DNA of 30,411 bases from Bipolaris cookei (GCA_002286855.1 NRSV01000022.1:369150-399560); one strand, 5' to 3'; positions 1 to 10,060 are shown, numbered from the stretch's first letter. Notes: a model not told the origin generated them from the sequence alone. Made by a program: numbers and translations.

Positions 1-2
1 TT

Positions 3-446
3 TACCATGGGGGAGCCAAATTGTGGTCGCCCAGGAGTGTACAACGAGCTCGCGATCGTCGGGCTTCACAACAACAACAAGCCGAGCTTGAAAAGCTTCA
101 AAAAGCCAAGCAAGCCGAGATCAAGAAGGCAGCTCGCGATTGTGAGCTTCAACTCAAAGCTGTGAGGCGTGTAGAGCGGGAGAAACGGGCGGAGAAGAGA
201 AAAGATGACGCTGCAAAGCAGGCCAAGAAACAACACCAGCAGCTCATCAACAACACCAAAAAGCTTATAAAATTATCCCAAAAGGGTAAGCGCAAGGCTT
301 CAACAGCTCACAAGCCAGCTGCAAAGCGTCAGAAACGTGTTGTGGGTGGTACAGCTTCTGTGGGAGCTCGGGTAGTTGCACAGCCAGTTCCACCCAAAAC
401 CACCAGAACGCGTACAATCCGCCGCCCAAAAAAAGATTTAGACTAG
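3..446 (+). CDS. C-terminal fragment of pogo-type transposase (element A')
   Basis: An open frame of 147 codons from the window edge to the TAG at 444-446. It matches the last quarter of the transposase read on the minus strand at 3344-5175. It lies after the catalytic core and is dominated by Lys, Arg, Glu and Gln, consistent with a coiled coil or a nucleic-acid-binding tail; 'QQQQAELEKLQKAKQAEIKK' is typical. The catalytic Asp residues lie upstream, outside the window. The extra A at 428-434 changes the last codons so this copy ends KKDLD where the other ends KKI. Any apparent start inside is artificial. Confidence 0.85.
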   Translation, partial: YHGGAKLWSPRSVQRARDRRASQQQQAELEKLQKAKQAEIKKAARDCELQLKAVRRVEREKRAEKRKDDAAKQAKKQHQQLINNTKKLIKLSQKGKRKASTAHKPAAKRQKRVVGGTASVGARVVAQPVPPKTTRTRTIRRPKKDLD

Positions 447-557
447 CGCAAAGTCTTCGCAGGCTATTATATAGTATAAATCTACTTTTGCGCAATTATA
501 TCACGATTTGTTGAGGCGTTACAGCTGCAATACTCATGAAGCCGTTGTGTTGTGGGT

Positions 558-598
558 GGGGCGTTGCGCGAACCCGGGCGTTACGCGAACCTCTACTG
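558..598 (+). repeat. Terminal inverted repeat of element A' (3' end)
   Basis: These 41 bp are identical to 5225-5265 and to the reverse complement of 3187-3227. The motif GGGCGTTRCGCGAACC occurs twice at a 17-bp period. Confidence 0.9.
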
Positions 599-600
599 TA

Positions 601-965
601 GGTTTCGTGGCGTAGACTGTAGCGAAGTGGTCAACGTGGTCCACACTAATAAGCTTCGCCTGCCAAGGAGCCTGGATTCTACGTCCCCCCCCCCCGCGTC
701 CTCAGCTCAGGGCGGATCCAGCCTCACGGGTCCAGCCTCGCGTGTCAAGCCTCACCAGCTTCTCACCAGACCACAATTCGGACGTCCCGCGAAAAGCATT
801 CAGTTCGCCCACTTGGTGTTGTTGCTTACCGCGGAGATTTCTAGTTCGCGACTAGCTAACCCTCCCTGTGACAATCTTGGTCCCGCCAATGGGCGCACGC
901 GAGTGACAAATAAGAGCTCAATGCACACGCCCCAGCTCACCGAAACATCAAACACGCTCAACAAC
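601..965. repeat. Left arm of perfect palindrome flanking element B (no gene seen)
   Basis: A 365-bp stretch whose inverted copy is 2820-3184. I see no differences, including an 11-C run at 685-695 matched by an 11-G run. No convincing gene lies in it; the open frame across 552-968 has no family likeness and also occurs in the mirror copy. Without element B the two arms would meet at one TA with no spacer, as in ctcaacaac-TA-gttgttgag. The arm may be part of an unrecognised repeat. Confidence 0.85.
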
Positions 966-967
966 TA

Positions 968-2817
968 ACGTGTTTTACAAGCGAGTGAGCCATACAAACG
1001 AGTGAGCCACCCCACCAACTTTCTACACCTCTCTAACTCTAATCAATCATGGCCCTATCAAATCAAGCCCACAACGTCTCTCGTGAATCTGATATACAGC
1101 TAGCCATCTTAGCTATAGATCAAGACCAGATTAAGTCTCAGAGAGATGCAGCAAAGTCTACGAAGTCTCTCGAACAACACTCCAGCGTCGACGCGCTGGC
1201 ATACTTACCCGACGCGATTGCTAGCCTAACTCAAAGAAGCTTACCAAGCTAGAAGATGAGGTGATAATTGACCATATACTTGATCTAGATCTACGCGGAT
1301 TTGCGCCTACCTACGCAGCTGTGCGTGATATGGCCGGCAGACTCCTGGCTGCGCGCGGCGCTGGCCAGGTCGGCGTCCACTGGCTGTGTGACTTTGTCAA
1401 GCGTATGGATAGGCTTACGACGCGTTTTAATCGAGCGTACGATAGGCAGAGAGCTCTCTGTGAAGATTTAGTCTTAAGAGCTGGTTTGAGCTTGTGGAGC
1501 AGACAAAGGCCAAGTATGGTATCTGTGACGAGGACGTCTACAACTTTGACGAAGCCGGCTTTATGATAGGCAAGATTACCACTCAGCTTGTCGTTACAGC
1601 GTCAGAGAGAAGAGGCCGGCCGAAGGCTGTTCAGCCAGGCAGTCGCGAGTGGGTGACATTTATCGCTGGGATCAACGCAGCTGGCTGGGCTATCCCACCA
1701 TTTCTTATCTTCGCTGGCCAGCATCATCTATCTGCCTGGTACGAGGAAGCAGATATCCCACGCGACTAGGCGATTGCAGTCAGCGACAACGGCTGGACGA
1801 ATAACGAGCTAGGTGTTGCTTGGCTAAAGCACTTTAACGCCCACATGAAGACTCGTGTTGTAGGCGCGCGCCGTCTACTTATTCTTGACGGCCATGAAAG
1901 CTATAACTCTCTTGCGTTATAAGAGCTCTGCAAGGAGAACAATATCTGCACGCTCTGCATGCCGCCCCACTCGTCTCACTTACTCCAGCCTCTCGACGTC
2001 GGCTGCTTCTCGCCGTTGAAGCGTGCGTATAGTCGTGAGGTCGAGAGTCTGATACGCAATCACATCAACCACGTCACTAAGCTCGAGTTTCTGCCAGCGT
2101 TCAAGGCAGCCTTCGATCGATCCTTTACGCCAGCCAATATCTGCTCAGCCTTTCGAGGTGCAGGCCTTGTTCCTCTCCAGCCAGACGCTGTTCTATCAAA
2201 GCTTGACGTGCAGCTACGTACGCCTACTCCTCCATCTGCTCTAGCAGAGACTCTTTGGCAGGCTCGTACGCCTAGTAACGCACGCGAGCTTAAAGCTCAA
2301 TCGACATTAATACGTAATCGCGTCGAGCGGCATCAAGACTTTTCACCTACCTCAATTATCGCAGCAATTGACCAGCTTAAGAAGGGAGCTCAGGTTATGA
2401 TACTCTCGGCTGAGCTAATGCGCGACCGGATCGCTAGTCTTGAGCAAGCTAATAAAACAGTATCAGAGCGTAGGCAGCGTAAGAAAAAGCGTATGCAGAG
2501 GCAAGGGGTATTAACAAAGGGCGCCGGCGAGGATCTACTCGCTCAACGTGAGGCTGATGAGCAGATTACTCGTGAGGAGCGTCAGGGAGGAGAGCGATCA
2601 GGTGTCAGCCGCCAGGCTCTGGCGCGCTGTAGTAGGTGTAGAGAGACTGGCCATAACTCACGTACATGTAAGAAAGATACTCTAGATACTAATTAATCTA
2701 CTATATCGATTTCTATATATTATAGTATCGCGTTGTTGAGATATACGTCTATGGAGGTGCGCAAAGTTGGTGGGGTGGCTCACTCGTTTGTATGGCTCAC
2801 TCGCTTGTAAAACACGT
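968..2817 (+). mobile_element. Element B, decayed pogo/Fot1-type transposon
   Basis: This is a complete 1850-bp element. It starts ACGTG and ends CACGT, has about 55-bp terminal inverted repeats (968-1022 and 2763-2817), and is flanked by TA at 966-967 and 2818-2819. The terminal repeat holds an RCGAGTGAGCC motif twice, 17 bp apart. Its transposase remnant is closest to that of element G at the end of the window. It sits at the exact centre of the long palindrome. Confidence 0.9.
1049..2696 (+). pseudogene. Pogo-type transposase pseudogene (element B)
   Basis: The remnant of a transposase of about 545 residues, matching element G and element I throughout. Visible parts in order: an N-terminal helix-turn-helix region (from the ATG at 1049), a CENP-B-like DNA-binding region (1261-1490), the catalytic core with YNFDEAGF near 1535, LLILDGHES near 1885 and HLLQPLDVG near 1990, and a C-terminal zinc knuckle CSRCRETGHNSRTC near 2640. 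It is broken by at least two frameshifts (between 1252 and 1261, and near 1490) and by in-frame stops at 1767 (TAG where relatives have Trp) and 1919 (TAA where G has a Gln codon). Both stops fit C-to-T change. It cannot make active transposase. Confidence 0.9.
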
Positions 2818-3783
2818 TAGTTGTTGAGCGTGTTTGATGTTTCGGTGAGCTGGGGCGTGTGCATTGAGCTCTTATTTGTCACTCGCGTGCGCCCATTGGC
2901 GGGACCAAGATTGTCACAGGGAGGGTTAGCTAGTCGCGAACTAGAAATCTCCGCGGTAAGCAACAACACCAAGTGGGCGAACTGAATGCTTTTCGCGGGA
3001 CGTCCGAATTGTGGTCTGGTGAGAAGCTGGTGAGGCTTGACACGCGAGGCTGGACCCGTGAGGCTGGATCCGCCCTGAGCTGAGGACGCGGGGGGGGGGG
3101 ACGTAGAATCCAGGCTCCTTGGCAGGCGAAGCTTATTAGTGTGGACCACGTTGACCACTTCGCTACAGTCTACGCCACGAAACCTACAGTAGAGGTTCGC
3201 GTAACGCCCGGGTTCGCGCAACGCCCCACCCACAACACAACGGCTTCATGAGTATTGCAGCTGTAACGCCTCAACAAATCGTGATATAATTGCGCAAAAG
3301 TAGATTTATACTATATAATAGCCTGCGAAGACTTTGCGCTAGTCTAAATCTTTTTTGGGCGGCGGATTGTACGCGTTCTGGTGGTTTTGGGTGGAACTGG
3401 CTGTGCAACTACCCGAGCTCCCACAGAAGCTGTACCACCCACAACACGTTTCTGACGCTTTGCAGCTGGCTTGTGAGCTGTTGAAGCCTTGCGCTTACCC
3501 TTTTGGGATAATTTTATAAGCTTTTTGGTGTTGTTGATGAGCTGCTGGTGTTGTTTCTTGGCCTGCTTTGCAGCGTCATCTTTTCTCTTCTCCGCCCGTT
3601 TCTCCCGCTCTACACGCCTCACAGCTTTGAGTTGAAGCTCACAATCGCGAGCTGCCTTCTTGATCTCGGCTTGCTTGGCTTTTTGAAGCTTTTCAAGCTC
3701 GGCTTGTTGTTGTTGTGAAGCCCGACGATCGCGAGCTCGTTGTACACTCCTGGGCGACCACAATTTGGCTCCCCCATGGTAAA
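2763..3783. repeat. Right half of long inverted repeat (partner 1-1022)
   Basis: The mirror of the left arm: B terminal repeat (2763-2817), TA, 365-bp arm (2820-3184), TA, then the 3' part of element A. Such near-identity in inverted repeats points to recent duplication, gene conversion between arms, or an assembly fold-back. Confidence 0.88.
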
Positions 3784-5265
3784 CCTCGTCCTCATCAAGC
3801 TGGAGGGTGTAGCTCTGCTTTGGTCGCCTCTCCTTGATGGCCAGGGACCGCTTGAGGCCCCGGATTTCACCGTGGAGGAGTTGATTTTGAGCTGCAATGT
3901 GGTGTAAACTTCGTTGAAGCTTCTTGACGTCTTTACTGCTCTGATCCTTCACCTCACGGCGTACAATTGACTTGAGCTTGAGCCAATCCTCACCGGAGAG
4001 GACTGACTGACTGCTGTCAGAATCTGAAGCCTCCTTGGCAAACTTCTTGAGTACAGCGTCTGGGTTGGGTGGGTATATACCCGTGGCTTCAAAAGACCTC
4101 TTGATGAGTGGAGGTTTGAATACGCTGTTCCAGGAGCTCCAGAAGAGTGGGAAGAAGTCTCCTTTGGTCAAATTGAGTAACCCCTGACTGTCCTGGAGGT
4201 ATCCGGACAGCTCATTTGAGTAAGCTTGTGCAAGGGGTTTGAACATCACCACATCAAGTGGCTGAAGCGTATGGGTAGCGTGAGGCGGAAATACAAACAA
4301 CAGGATCTTGTGTTCGTGGCAAAACTCAATAAACTCCATGGTTACATGGGATCCGTGGCCGTCAAGGAGTAGTAATCGATACCCAGTCAAAGCGTGTCGT
4401 CTAGTCTCCCGTTCGAACACCCCTTTGAGCCAAGCTAACCCAATATCGTTGTTGCTCCAGCCGGAGGGAGATGAGGTTACAAAGACTGAGTGCTCCCCTG
4501 CTTGTATAGCTTCAACCCAGCTTGATTGAACAGCTCCGTTGGCTCCCTGGAAGATGAGTGTAGGACTTAGAGGTTTGCCATCCGAACAAATACAAGCCAC
4601 CACTGTTATCCACTCGCTGTTGCCGTCTTCAAGTACTTGCCTTTTCCCCTTTTGCTCCCAAAGCGTCTTATTGAATATACGCTTTGTTCCCCCAACCCGG
4701 CCGAGTTGAAACCCCTTTTCGTCCATATTGAATATATGGAGCGGCTGTATATCGTACTCCTCCATCTTTTCAAGGAGAAGCTTGAAATACAAGTTGTATC
4801 TGGCTCCGGAATCAGCTTTAGTCCGTTCCTTGGTCATGCCTTTGGTGTAGCGTGAGATGAGATACTTGGGATGGCGGTGGATAAACCGGGTAACCCAGCT
4901 TCTGGAGACCGGTTTGCCAGCCAGCTGGCTGGCAAACTGTTGTATCATTACTCTTGAAGGAGGCAAACTTCGCTCATGAAGCGTTTTGATATATTGTACA
5001 AGCTCAGCTTCGTGTTCTGGGTGGAGTACTTGGTGCGCAGCGTTGAAAGCCCTTGGTGCCTTCGAGCCAGCGTGCTACGCTCAACACCGTACTTGGCAGC
5101 AACTTTGCCGTACGAGAAATCATCTCCTGGTTCGCGCGATTCGATTTCTTCAATCGCTTTTTGAATCGGATCCATATTGGTGGAGTTGTGTGGTGTTAAA
5201 GTTTTGTTGTTGTTGGGGTGAGATGGGGCGTTGCGCGAACCCGGGCGTTACGCGAACCTCTACTG
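3187..5265 (-). mobile_element. Element A, full-length pogo/Fot1-type transposon
   Basis: A 2079-bp element with perfect 41-bp terminal inverted repeats (3187-3227 and 5225-5265) starting CAGTAGAGG. It is flanked by TA at 3185-3186 and 5266-5267. The right flank is lost two bases later at the N (5269), so the target site cannot be rebuilt. One transposase gene reads on the minus strand. Confidence 0.92.
3344..5175 (-). pseudogene. Pogo-type transposase, nearly intact, one frameshift near the N-terminus (element A)
   Basis: The start is the ATG at 5175 (MDPIQKAIEEIES), and an N-terminal helix-turn-helix follows (KVAAKYGVERSTLARRHQG). At about 5060 the frame shifts. The downstream frame then runs open to the TAG at 3344 (540 codons from 4966) and also carries the residues expected just before it (VQYIKTLHERSLPPSR). 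The catalytic core shows a DD35D triad: Asp in FNMDEKGF, LLLLDGHGSH and HTLQPLDVV (residues 82, 202 and 238 of the open part). The tail is a long Lys/Arg/Gln-rich helix. A small deletion in a repeated cgaaggcaccaagg stretch may explain the frameshift (inference). With D and E it forms a subgroup without a zinc knuckle. Confidence 0.88.
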
Positions 5266-5268
5266 TAG

Positions 5269-5269
5269 N
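5269..5269. other. Single N: probable contig join
   Basis: The N lies two bases after the TA that ends element A and one base before the start of the 1695-bp inverted duplication (5270-6964). Neighbourhood across this base should not be trusted. Confidence 0.75.
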
Positions 5270-6049
5270 TATACGCAGCTCGGGGCCTAGTGAGATAGGT
5301 ATAGTTTGCAATAAGCAATTCAATTTGGACTCTGTTAAAGACCCACGTGTCACGGAGCTAGAGTGCTAGGCTCTATCAGCCTGCAAGGATGTAGTAAGTT
5401 TAAGTATCAACCATGCAAGAAACAAGCCAAGCTTGTTGTCCTGTGCCTGCCTTTTGGCTGCGTGCTTGGCTCCTCTAGGAGCCTGCCCTGACACCACGTA
5501 CCTATCTAAGTAAGAGTTTGTCACGGTAGAACTCGCGGGCAGGGAAGGGTTGGACACAGAGTGGTATCTATTGCTACAGACTTCTCAGACAAAACTCTCA
5601 CTACAGCTAGTAGAGGGTCGTTCGACAGGACGTAGCTCAAGGAGCTACAAATGACGGGCTGTGAAGTTTCTTCGCAGAGTCTGCGCACGGGCTCGCAGCA
5701 TAATCAGCCAACCAGGAAGCACGAGCTCGCAGCATAATCAGCCAATCAGAAAGCACGTGCGCTGACCCTCAGCCGGCGCCGTTACAGAGCTAAACTTGTA
5801 TAGAAAACCACTAGGCCTAAAGAAGTAAACAGTCAGTCTAAGCTAAACTTTCTAGAACCCGCTTAATTAATTGTTGCGGAGTCTATTAACGTCGATCCCT
5901 GCGTAGCGGGACACCCTATGTGCCGGGATGTTACGAACAAACACGAAGGATCCCTCACAGACTACCGCGTTCAACTGTTTCGCCCTCACCCGGACCGAGA
6001 CTAGAGAAGTATAGCCCAACCACGTGTAACACTATACCCTTTGTCTATA
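5270..6049. repeat. Unclassified retroelement-like stretch, no gene
   Basis: No credible gene. On the minus strand it shows two imperfect direct repeats of about 37 bp with CCAAT-type boxes (both contain TTGGCTGATTATGCTGCGAG; near 5690-5765), resembling an LTR promoter region. I could not define LTR ends or a primer-binding site, so the label is tentative. Confidence 0.35.
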
Positions 6050-6310
6050 ACGTAGGTCACGGGCTAATGGATCACACGGGTCGATGGATCACTTTTGCCA
6101 AGACCACACCAAAACACTATCACCACCTCAATGTCCCCCCACCAACCTCAATTAGATGTGTCAAAAGAGTGTCAGATACAGCTGGCGCCCCAAGCTATCA
6201 AACAAGACGCGAATCTCTCACAGCGACGCGCTGCAGCTATCTACAACGTGCCCCAAAGTACCCCAAGCCGGCGACGCGTGTTAAAAAGAGAGGAACAAGG
6301 TAAAGAGTAA
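6050..6310 (+). mobile_element. Element M, 5' end of a truncated pogo-type transposon
   Basis: It starts ACGTAGGTC after a TA at 6048-6049. It has the doublet GGGCTAATGGATCAC / GGGTCGATGGATCAC at a 17-bp period. An ATG at 6131 opens 59 codons to a TAA at 6308. The peptide contains LSQRRAAAIYNVPQSTPSRR, the helix-turn-helix start of pogo-type transposases. No catalytic part or 3' end follows, so it is a fragment. The inverted copy is 18508-18768. Confidence 0.75.
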
Positions 6311-6578
6311 CTAGTGTATTATCGCTACAGAAGAAACTGTTGTGGGAGTATCAAAATTCCAACACAATCCTTTCACTGCTGTTTGTATGCTAGCCCAATC
6401 TGGCTATTCCGATGTGGGTGCTCGAAACGAGTTAGTGCTAGCTACTCCCAAAACTACCGTGCGTCCTGCGAAGTCATAATATCTTTACTGTGCAACGATA
6501 TTGCGCAATACCACTACGATTTTTCTTATTAAGTAAAACAAGATATTATTCTTCAGACTCATTACTATCTTCTATATC
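6311..6578. other. Unassigned stretch between M and L
   Basis: No gene recognised. It probably holds the 3' non-coding end of L and the junction with M. I could not find a left terminal repeat of L here matching its right end near 8219. Confidence 0.4.
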
Positions 6579-8155
6579 CTATAATTCTATTTGGCAGGTG
6601 CGAGAGTTGTGTCCAATTTGGCTGGAACGTCCGCAGCGCCGTTGACTGCGCACCCTCTTCGCAGGCGTTGCACCGTCGTTACAGATGCCACCCTCTGCCT
6701 GAGCGATCTGATCAGCTACCTGGCCAACTGTCTGGGACCCCTATACATGTACGTAGCGCCGCTTGCGGTTTTTCTGCTTTATCCTTCTTTAATCGTAGGC
6801 TCAAGGCAATATATTGTTTCTCGCATGAACATCATTTCATGAGCTATCTGCTGGGCTCGTTTACTAAGCTGCCACACCTGCTCATCAAGAGAACTTACAG
6901 GAGAATCTTTCTGGGTTTGCATGCGGTTTGGAACAAACATAGCCTGCGCGGCGTTTTTGGGTCCAAGGTAGTGCTCTCTTGCGCTGGTGGAGTTGGCGTA
7001 CGCAGCACGACGTTAAGCTGTGATAAAACAACGCGATAATCGCGTGGTATAAGCCCAGCACCTCGAAACCCTCTGTAAATATTTTCTGGTGTAAAAGCCT
7101 TGTTACAGGTCTTTTTAAACGCTAGTAGGAAGGTTTCTTTGCTGATATGGTGGATGCGATTGCGTGCCAAGACTGAGACAGCATCACCATACCCGCACTT
7201 CAACGGCGAGAAGCAGCCTACATCAAGAGACTGTAAGAGGTGAGACGAGCGAGGAGGCATATAGAGGAGGTTTATCTTCCTCTTTTCGCAGAGATCTCGG
7301 AACTCCATCGTGCAGTGGCTCTTGTGGCCGTCAATAATGAGCAGCCTATGCGTCCCCACAGGGCGCGCATGGGAATCGAAGTGACGGAGCCAGTCAAGCG
7401 CTATATTGTTCTTCGTCCAGCTGTTAGCACTAACTTGAATCGCCCAGTTGCGTGGCAAATCCTCCGTGAACCAGGTGGAGATCAGAACCTTGCCTGCAAA
7501 GATGAGAAAGGCTGGGATACGCTTGCCTGTTGCGCCAACGCCTTGTATCAGCGTAACTCACTCACAGTTGCCTGGCTGGATCTTCTTTGATTTCCCTGGT
7601 TTTTTTGAGCCTGTGATAACTGGCTGTGATAAAATCTTGTCCATAATAAAGCCAATCTCATCGAAGTTAAAGATATCTTCGTCCACGATACCGTACTTCG
7701 CCTTTGTATTCTGAACTAGCTCGAGCCAGCCCTTAATAAGCGCTGGGTCCTTGCAGGCAGCTCGCTGGCGATCATATGGACGGCTCCGGCGCGTACGCAG
7801 TTCAGGATTGCGCTGGACAAATCTATCGACCTAGTTCTTGCCAACCTCCTCTCCGCCACGCTCTTGGAGCAGTCTATTAGACATATCTCGCACGTCGTCT
7901 CTCCCACAGGGTAGTCCTTGCTTAGCCTCAACTATTAAACGCCTTATGGTAGCCTCCTCTTCTAGTTTTGTTAAGCGCTTTACTGGTGGCTCGTAGTCTC
8001 GTCGACAGGGCTTTCCATTACGTCGCCGTTGTATCGTTCGTCTTGGGATGCTACAGATTAATTAAGCGCGCCTTAGGCTTAAGTTTTCGCGTTTTGGAGA
8101 TAACAAAAGGAATGTCAGCTTCAGTGTAGGTCCTTTGAATTTGGTGTTGAGACAT
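6579..8155 (-). pseudogene. Pogo-type transposase pseudogene (element L)
   Basis: The start is the ATG at 8155 (MSQHQIQRTYTEADI) and the stop is the TAG at 6579-6581. Related to I, F and G. Seen in order: helix-turn-helix and CENP-B-like region, FNFDEIGF near 7660, LLIIDGHKSH near 7340, HLLQSLDVGCFSPLK near 7230, a helix LDEQVWQLSKRAQQIAHEMM near 6870, and a zinc knuckle with GHNSRTC near 6600. It is disrupted by in-frame stops (for example near 7833, where relatives have Trp in KNW) and by frameshifts, one close to 6955. The part below 6964 is duplicated at 17854-18239. Confidence 0.86.
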
Positions 8156-8219
8156 TACGTATTATTATTGCGAAGGTGAGGTACTAAGATTTAGTGCAGC
8201 ACACACTGGTGAAACACGT
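6579..8219 (-). mobile_element. Element L, pogo-type transposon lacking a recognisable left end
   Basis: The right end reads, on the minus strand, ACGTGTTTCACCAGTG, just after a TA at 8220-8221, like the ACGTG tips of B, F and G. No matching left terminal repeat was found, so the left end is truncated or too decayed. The 8222-8354 stretch beyond it is AT-rich and empty. Confidence 0.65.
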
Positions 8220-8354
8220 TATATATGTATTAGACGCTATATTTTAGTACCTTAAGTCTATGGAATGGCTGTGGCTTATGTAGATGTACAGATTTCATAT
8301 GATTACATATCTTAAATATAATAGCCGTCAGAGTAAGGTCTAGACCGGTCAGGC

Positions 8355-8801
8355 TTACTTTCTGCTCCAAGGACCAGCAGTCTGAGAAACAGTGACGTTA
8401 GCTTCATTTTGGCTGCGGGGCCATTCTGCAGTTCCCCAGACAATTTTTCCGTTGGGAAGGTCTTGGCTCAGGCGAAGGGCTAGAACAGAAGAATCAGCTT
8501 TGATCATTGGGGTTGGTTCTTGGGGCAATTAGAACGTACTGTGGTTGTCGTAGGTCCACTCAAATGAGCAGGTGTCGCATGAGTGAATGACAGGGAGGGT
8601 GGAGTAAGGAGTCTCTCCGCAATGGCTTCCCAACTTCTTATCTTCGGGGTAGTCAGGCGATGTGAAGTAGGCGTCCAAGTTGACTTGGGCTGGTTCAGGT
8701 CCAAAGCTCATCTGGACAAACCATTGGCCCTCGTCGGCGCGAGATACGACGGTGGCAGAGGCGGTGGCAGCAAGAGCGAAGAGAGTGGCGGAGAAGTGCA
8801 T
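8355..8801 (-). CDS. Small secreted protein, effector candidate, two exons
   Basis: CDS = complement(join(8355..8479, 8540..8801)), 128 residues. The start is the ATG at 8801. The N-terminus MHFSATLFALAATASATVVS is a good signal peptide, giving a mature protein of about 110 residues, acidic and aromatic, with three cysteines (61, 75, 78; CDTC). Without splicing the frame stops at once after YDNHSTF. The 60-bp intron has GTACGT at the 5' end, CTGAT as a branch-like site and TTCTAG at the 3' end. Splicing extends the frame to VTVSQTAGPWSRK and a TAA. One N-glycosylation-like site (NVT) lies near 115. I do not recognise the family. It is the only host-like gene between L and N, which fits an effector candidate by position and type (inference). 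Intact by all signs. Confidence 0.8.
8480..8539 (-). other. Intron of the 128-residue secreted protein gene
   Basis: Sixty bases from GTACGT (8539) to TTCTAG (8480), with CTGATTCTTCTG as a branch-like and pyrimidine stretch. Removal keeps frame (262 nt before, 125 nt after). Confidence 0.8.
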
Positions 8802-8907
8802 CTTGGTGTTGGTGATGGTGATTGAGTGGTTTGTAGAAGATGGATGGATAGTAATGTGAGATGTGATGGTTGGTGGTGATGTCGACTTGATGGCGAATAG
8901 AGATGGA

Positions 8908-8917
8908 TTTATATAAA
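8908..8917 (-). promoter_or_regulatory. TATA box of the 128-residue secreted protein gene
   Basis: TTTATATAAA lies about 107 bp upstream of the ATG at 8801 on the minus strand. The leader between is rich in CA and TC, typical of fungal 5' UTRs. Confidence 0.6.
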
Positions 8918-9865
8918 GCTTCCGAAAACCACGACAACGCACGTTTAAGTTCAGAAAACAGACATGTGCTATAAAAAAACTTAAGCCCCACACCTCGTAA
9001 TGCGAAGAGGATTATCCTTGTACTACATACAGCAGGGAAAATGATTGCTTCTTGTGCACTGGTAAACTGAACGGGGTTCCAATCCGGGAGATGGCCAAAG
9101 CCCTGGTGGACCGGAAATGTCGGAAATTCGAAGCAAGCGGATTCTCGCCCACCCACATTTACCATTGGCACTAGGACATGGTGACGCCATGCCGAAGATT
9201 TTTGGCATTGGAAATGTACCAAAGTAGATGGAATGTATTTACTTTTCGTCAAATGCATAAACCTCGAGTAGAAAAATACGAAGCCAACACATAGGTGGAT
9301 ATGGGCCGTCGTATTGAGTCGGTATGCGGCCCGATTTAGTAGACAAAGCCGCTCATTCCTCCTTTCCCACTTTTGCAGCACACAAAGAGTTGGGTAACGC
9401 TAGGTTCTGGATATTGGTGAGCATACTTGAGCTGCTTTGACTGGGAAATCTGGACATTGGCTCAAAGGCTTCGAAAACGCATGCAGTCAGCCATGAAGCT
9501 GGGACTTTGCAGGGTACTGAGCGGACACGTGTGGCGTGAAGCTTGTATTCTTCACGCCAAGCATCTTTAGCCGAACACCCGACCCGTCTACACTATACCT
9601 AATTTGGCTACGCTCATGCCGTGTCCCCTTTTAGGTGCGTTAGTGCAGAGTTTATTCTTGGATACCGCCCATGAGACGTTTTGGCTGATGATGGTAATAA
9701 CGGCTGAATCGTAGATACAGTCAGTTCCCGGGTAGGAAAGTGCGGCGAGTTCCCAGAGCCAATCATCTTGCTGTGTTATGCTACACGGTGAGGCTGCAGT
9801 CGGTATGGACAAATTTCTGCCAGTACGGAGGTCGCTTTCAAAAGTATCTGCTGACAGGGTTATTA
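8918..9865. other. Intergenic stretch, nothing recognised
   Basis: I see no gene, transposase motif or terminal repeat here. Open frames on the minus strand (up to 228 codons around 8695-9381) run across the promoter and signal peptide of the neighbouring gene in another frame and show no family features. The short frame at 9588-9812 is also unsupported. Confidence 0.5.
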
Positions 9866-10060
9866 CTTGGGCCCAATGGTTCCGGTGGAAAATCTAAAAG
9901 ATTGCCCGTGCGAAGCACGGGCCTACCACCTCAAGGGAAATGATCTTGTCAAGGGCAACAGACAACTATAATCGTGATTTTGCTGTGAACCACTTAAGAT
10001 TTTTAAGCGTAGCTGTCTGCTAACATTAAGATATACATTCTAAGAAAGCCCCTAGTTATT

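Larger units (their letters stand above)
1..598 (+). mobile_element. Element A', partial pogo/Fot1-type transposon (3' part)
   Basis: This is the 3' part of a second copy of element A, in the opposite orientation to the full copy at 3187-5265. It is cut by the window edge. It ends in the same 41-bp terminal repeat (558-598), followed by a TA at 599-600, the usual Tc1/mariner target duplication. It matches the reverse complement of the full copy base for base as far as I can follow, except for one extra A in a poly-A run (7 A at 428-434 against 6). Confidence 0.88.
1..1022. repeat. Left half of long inverted repeat (partner 2763-3783)
   Basis: Positions 1-1022 are the reverse complement of 2763-3783 with one single-base length difference in a poly-A run. 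The arm covers the 3' part of element A', the 365-bp palindrome arm and the end of element B, and may run past the window start. Confidence 0.88.
5270..6964. repeat. Inverted duplication, left copy (partner 17854-19548)
   Basis: This 1695-bp block recurs in reverse at 17854-19548. Coordinates pair as x + y = 24818 with no length change, and I find no mismatches where I compared. It holds a retroelement-like stretch (5270-6049), the 5' end of pogo element M (6050-6310), an unassigned stretch, and the 3' end of the L transposase (from 6579). This left copy looks ancestral because L reads on past 6964 into its own upstream sequence, whereas the right copy is joined abruptly to a hAT gene. Confidence 0.88.

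Noticed and set aside
552..968. 138-codon open frame in the palindrome arm, present twice (also 2817-3233 on the minus strand)
   Set aside because: It runs through a transposon terminal repeat and a poly-C run, has no domain or codon pattern, and appears twice only because the arm is duplicated.
601..1022. Reading the whole 1-1022 arm as very long terminal repeats of element B
   Set aside because: Elements G and F have tips matching B at 968 (ACGTG... after a TA), so B ends there; the arm outside belongs to the flank.
5920..6303. 127-codon frame (also 18515-18898)
   Set aside because: Out of frame with the helix-turn-helix peptide of M and crosses its terminal repeat; no support.
8695..9381. 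228-codon frame on the minus strand
   Set aside because: It overlaps the promoter, 5' UTR and signal peptide of the secreted-protein gene in another frame, with no family features.
9588..9812. 74-codon minus-strand frame as a small gene
   Set aside because: No signal peptide, domain, splice extension or promoter that I can point to.
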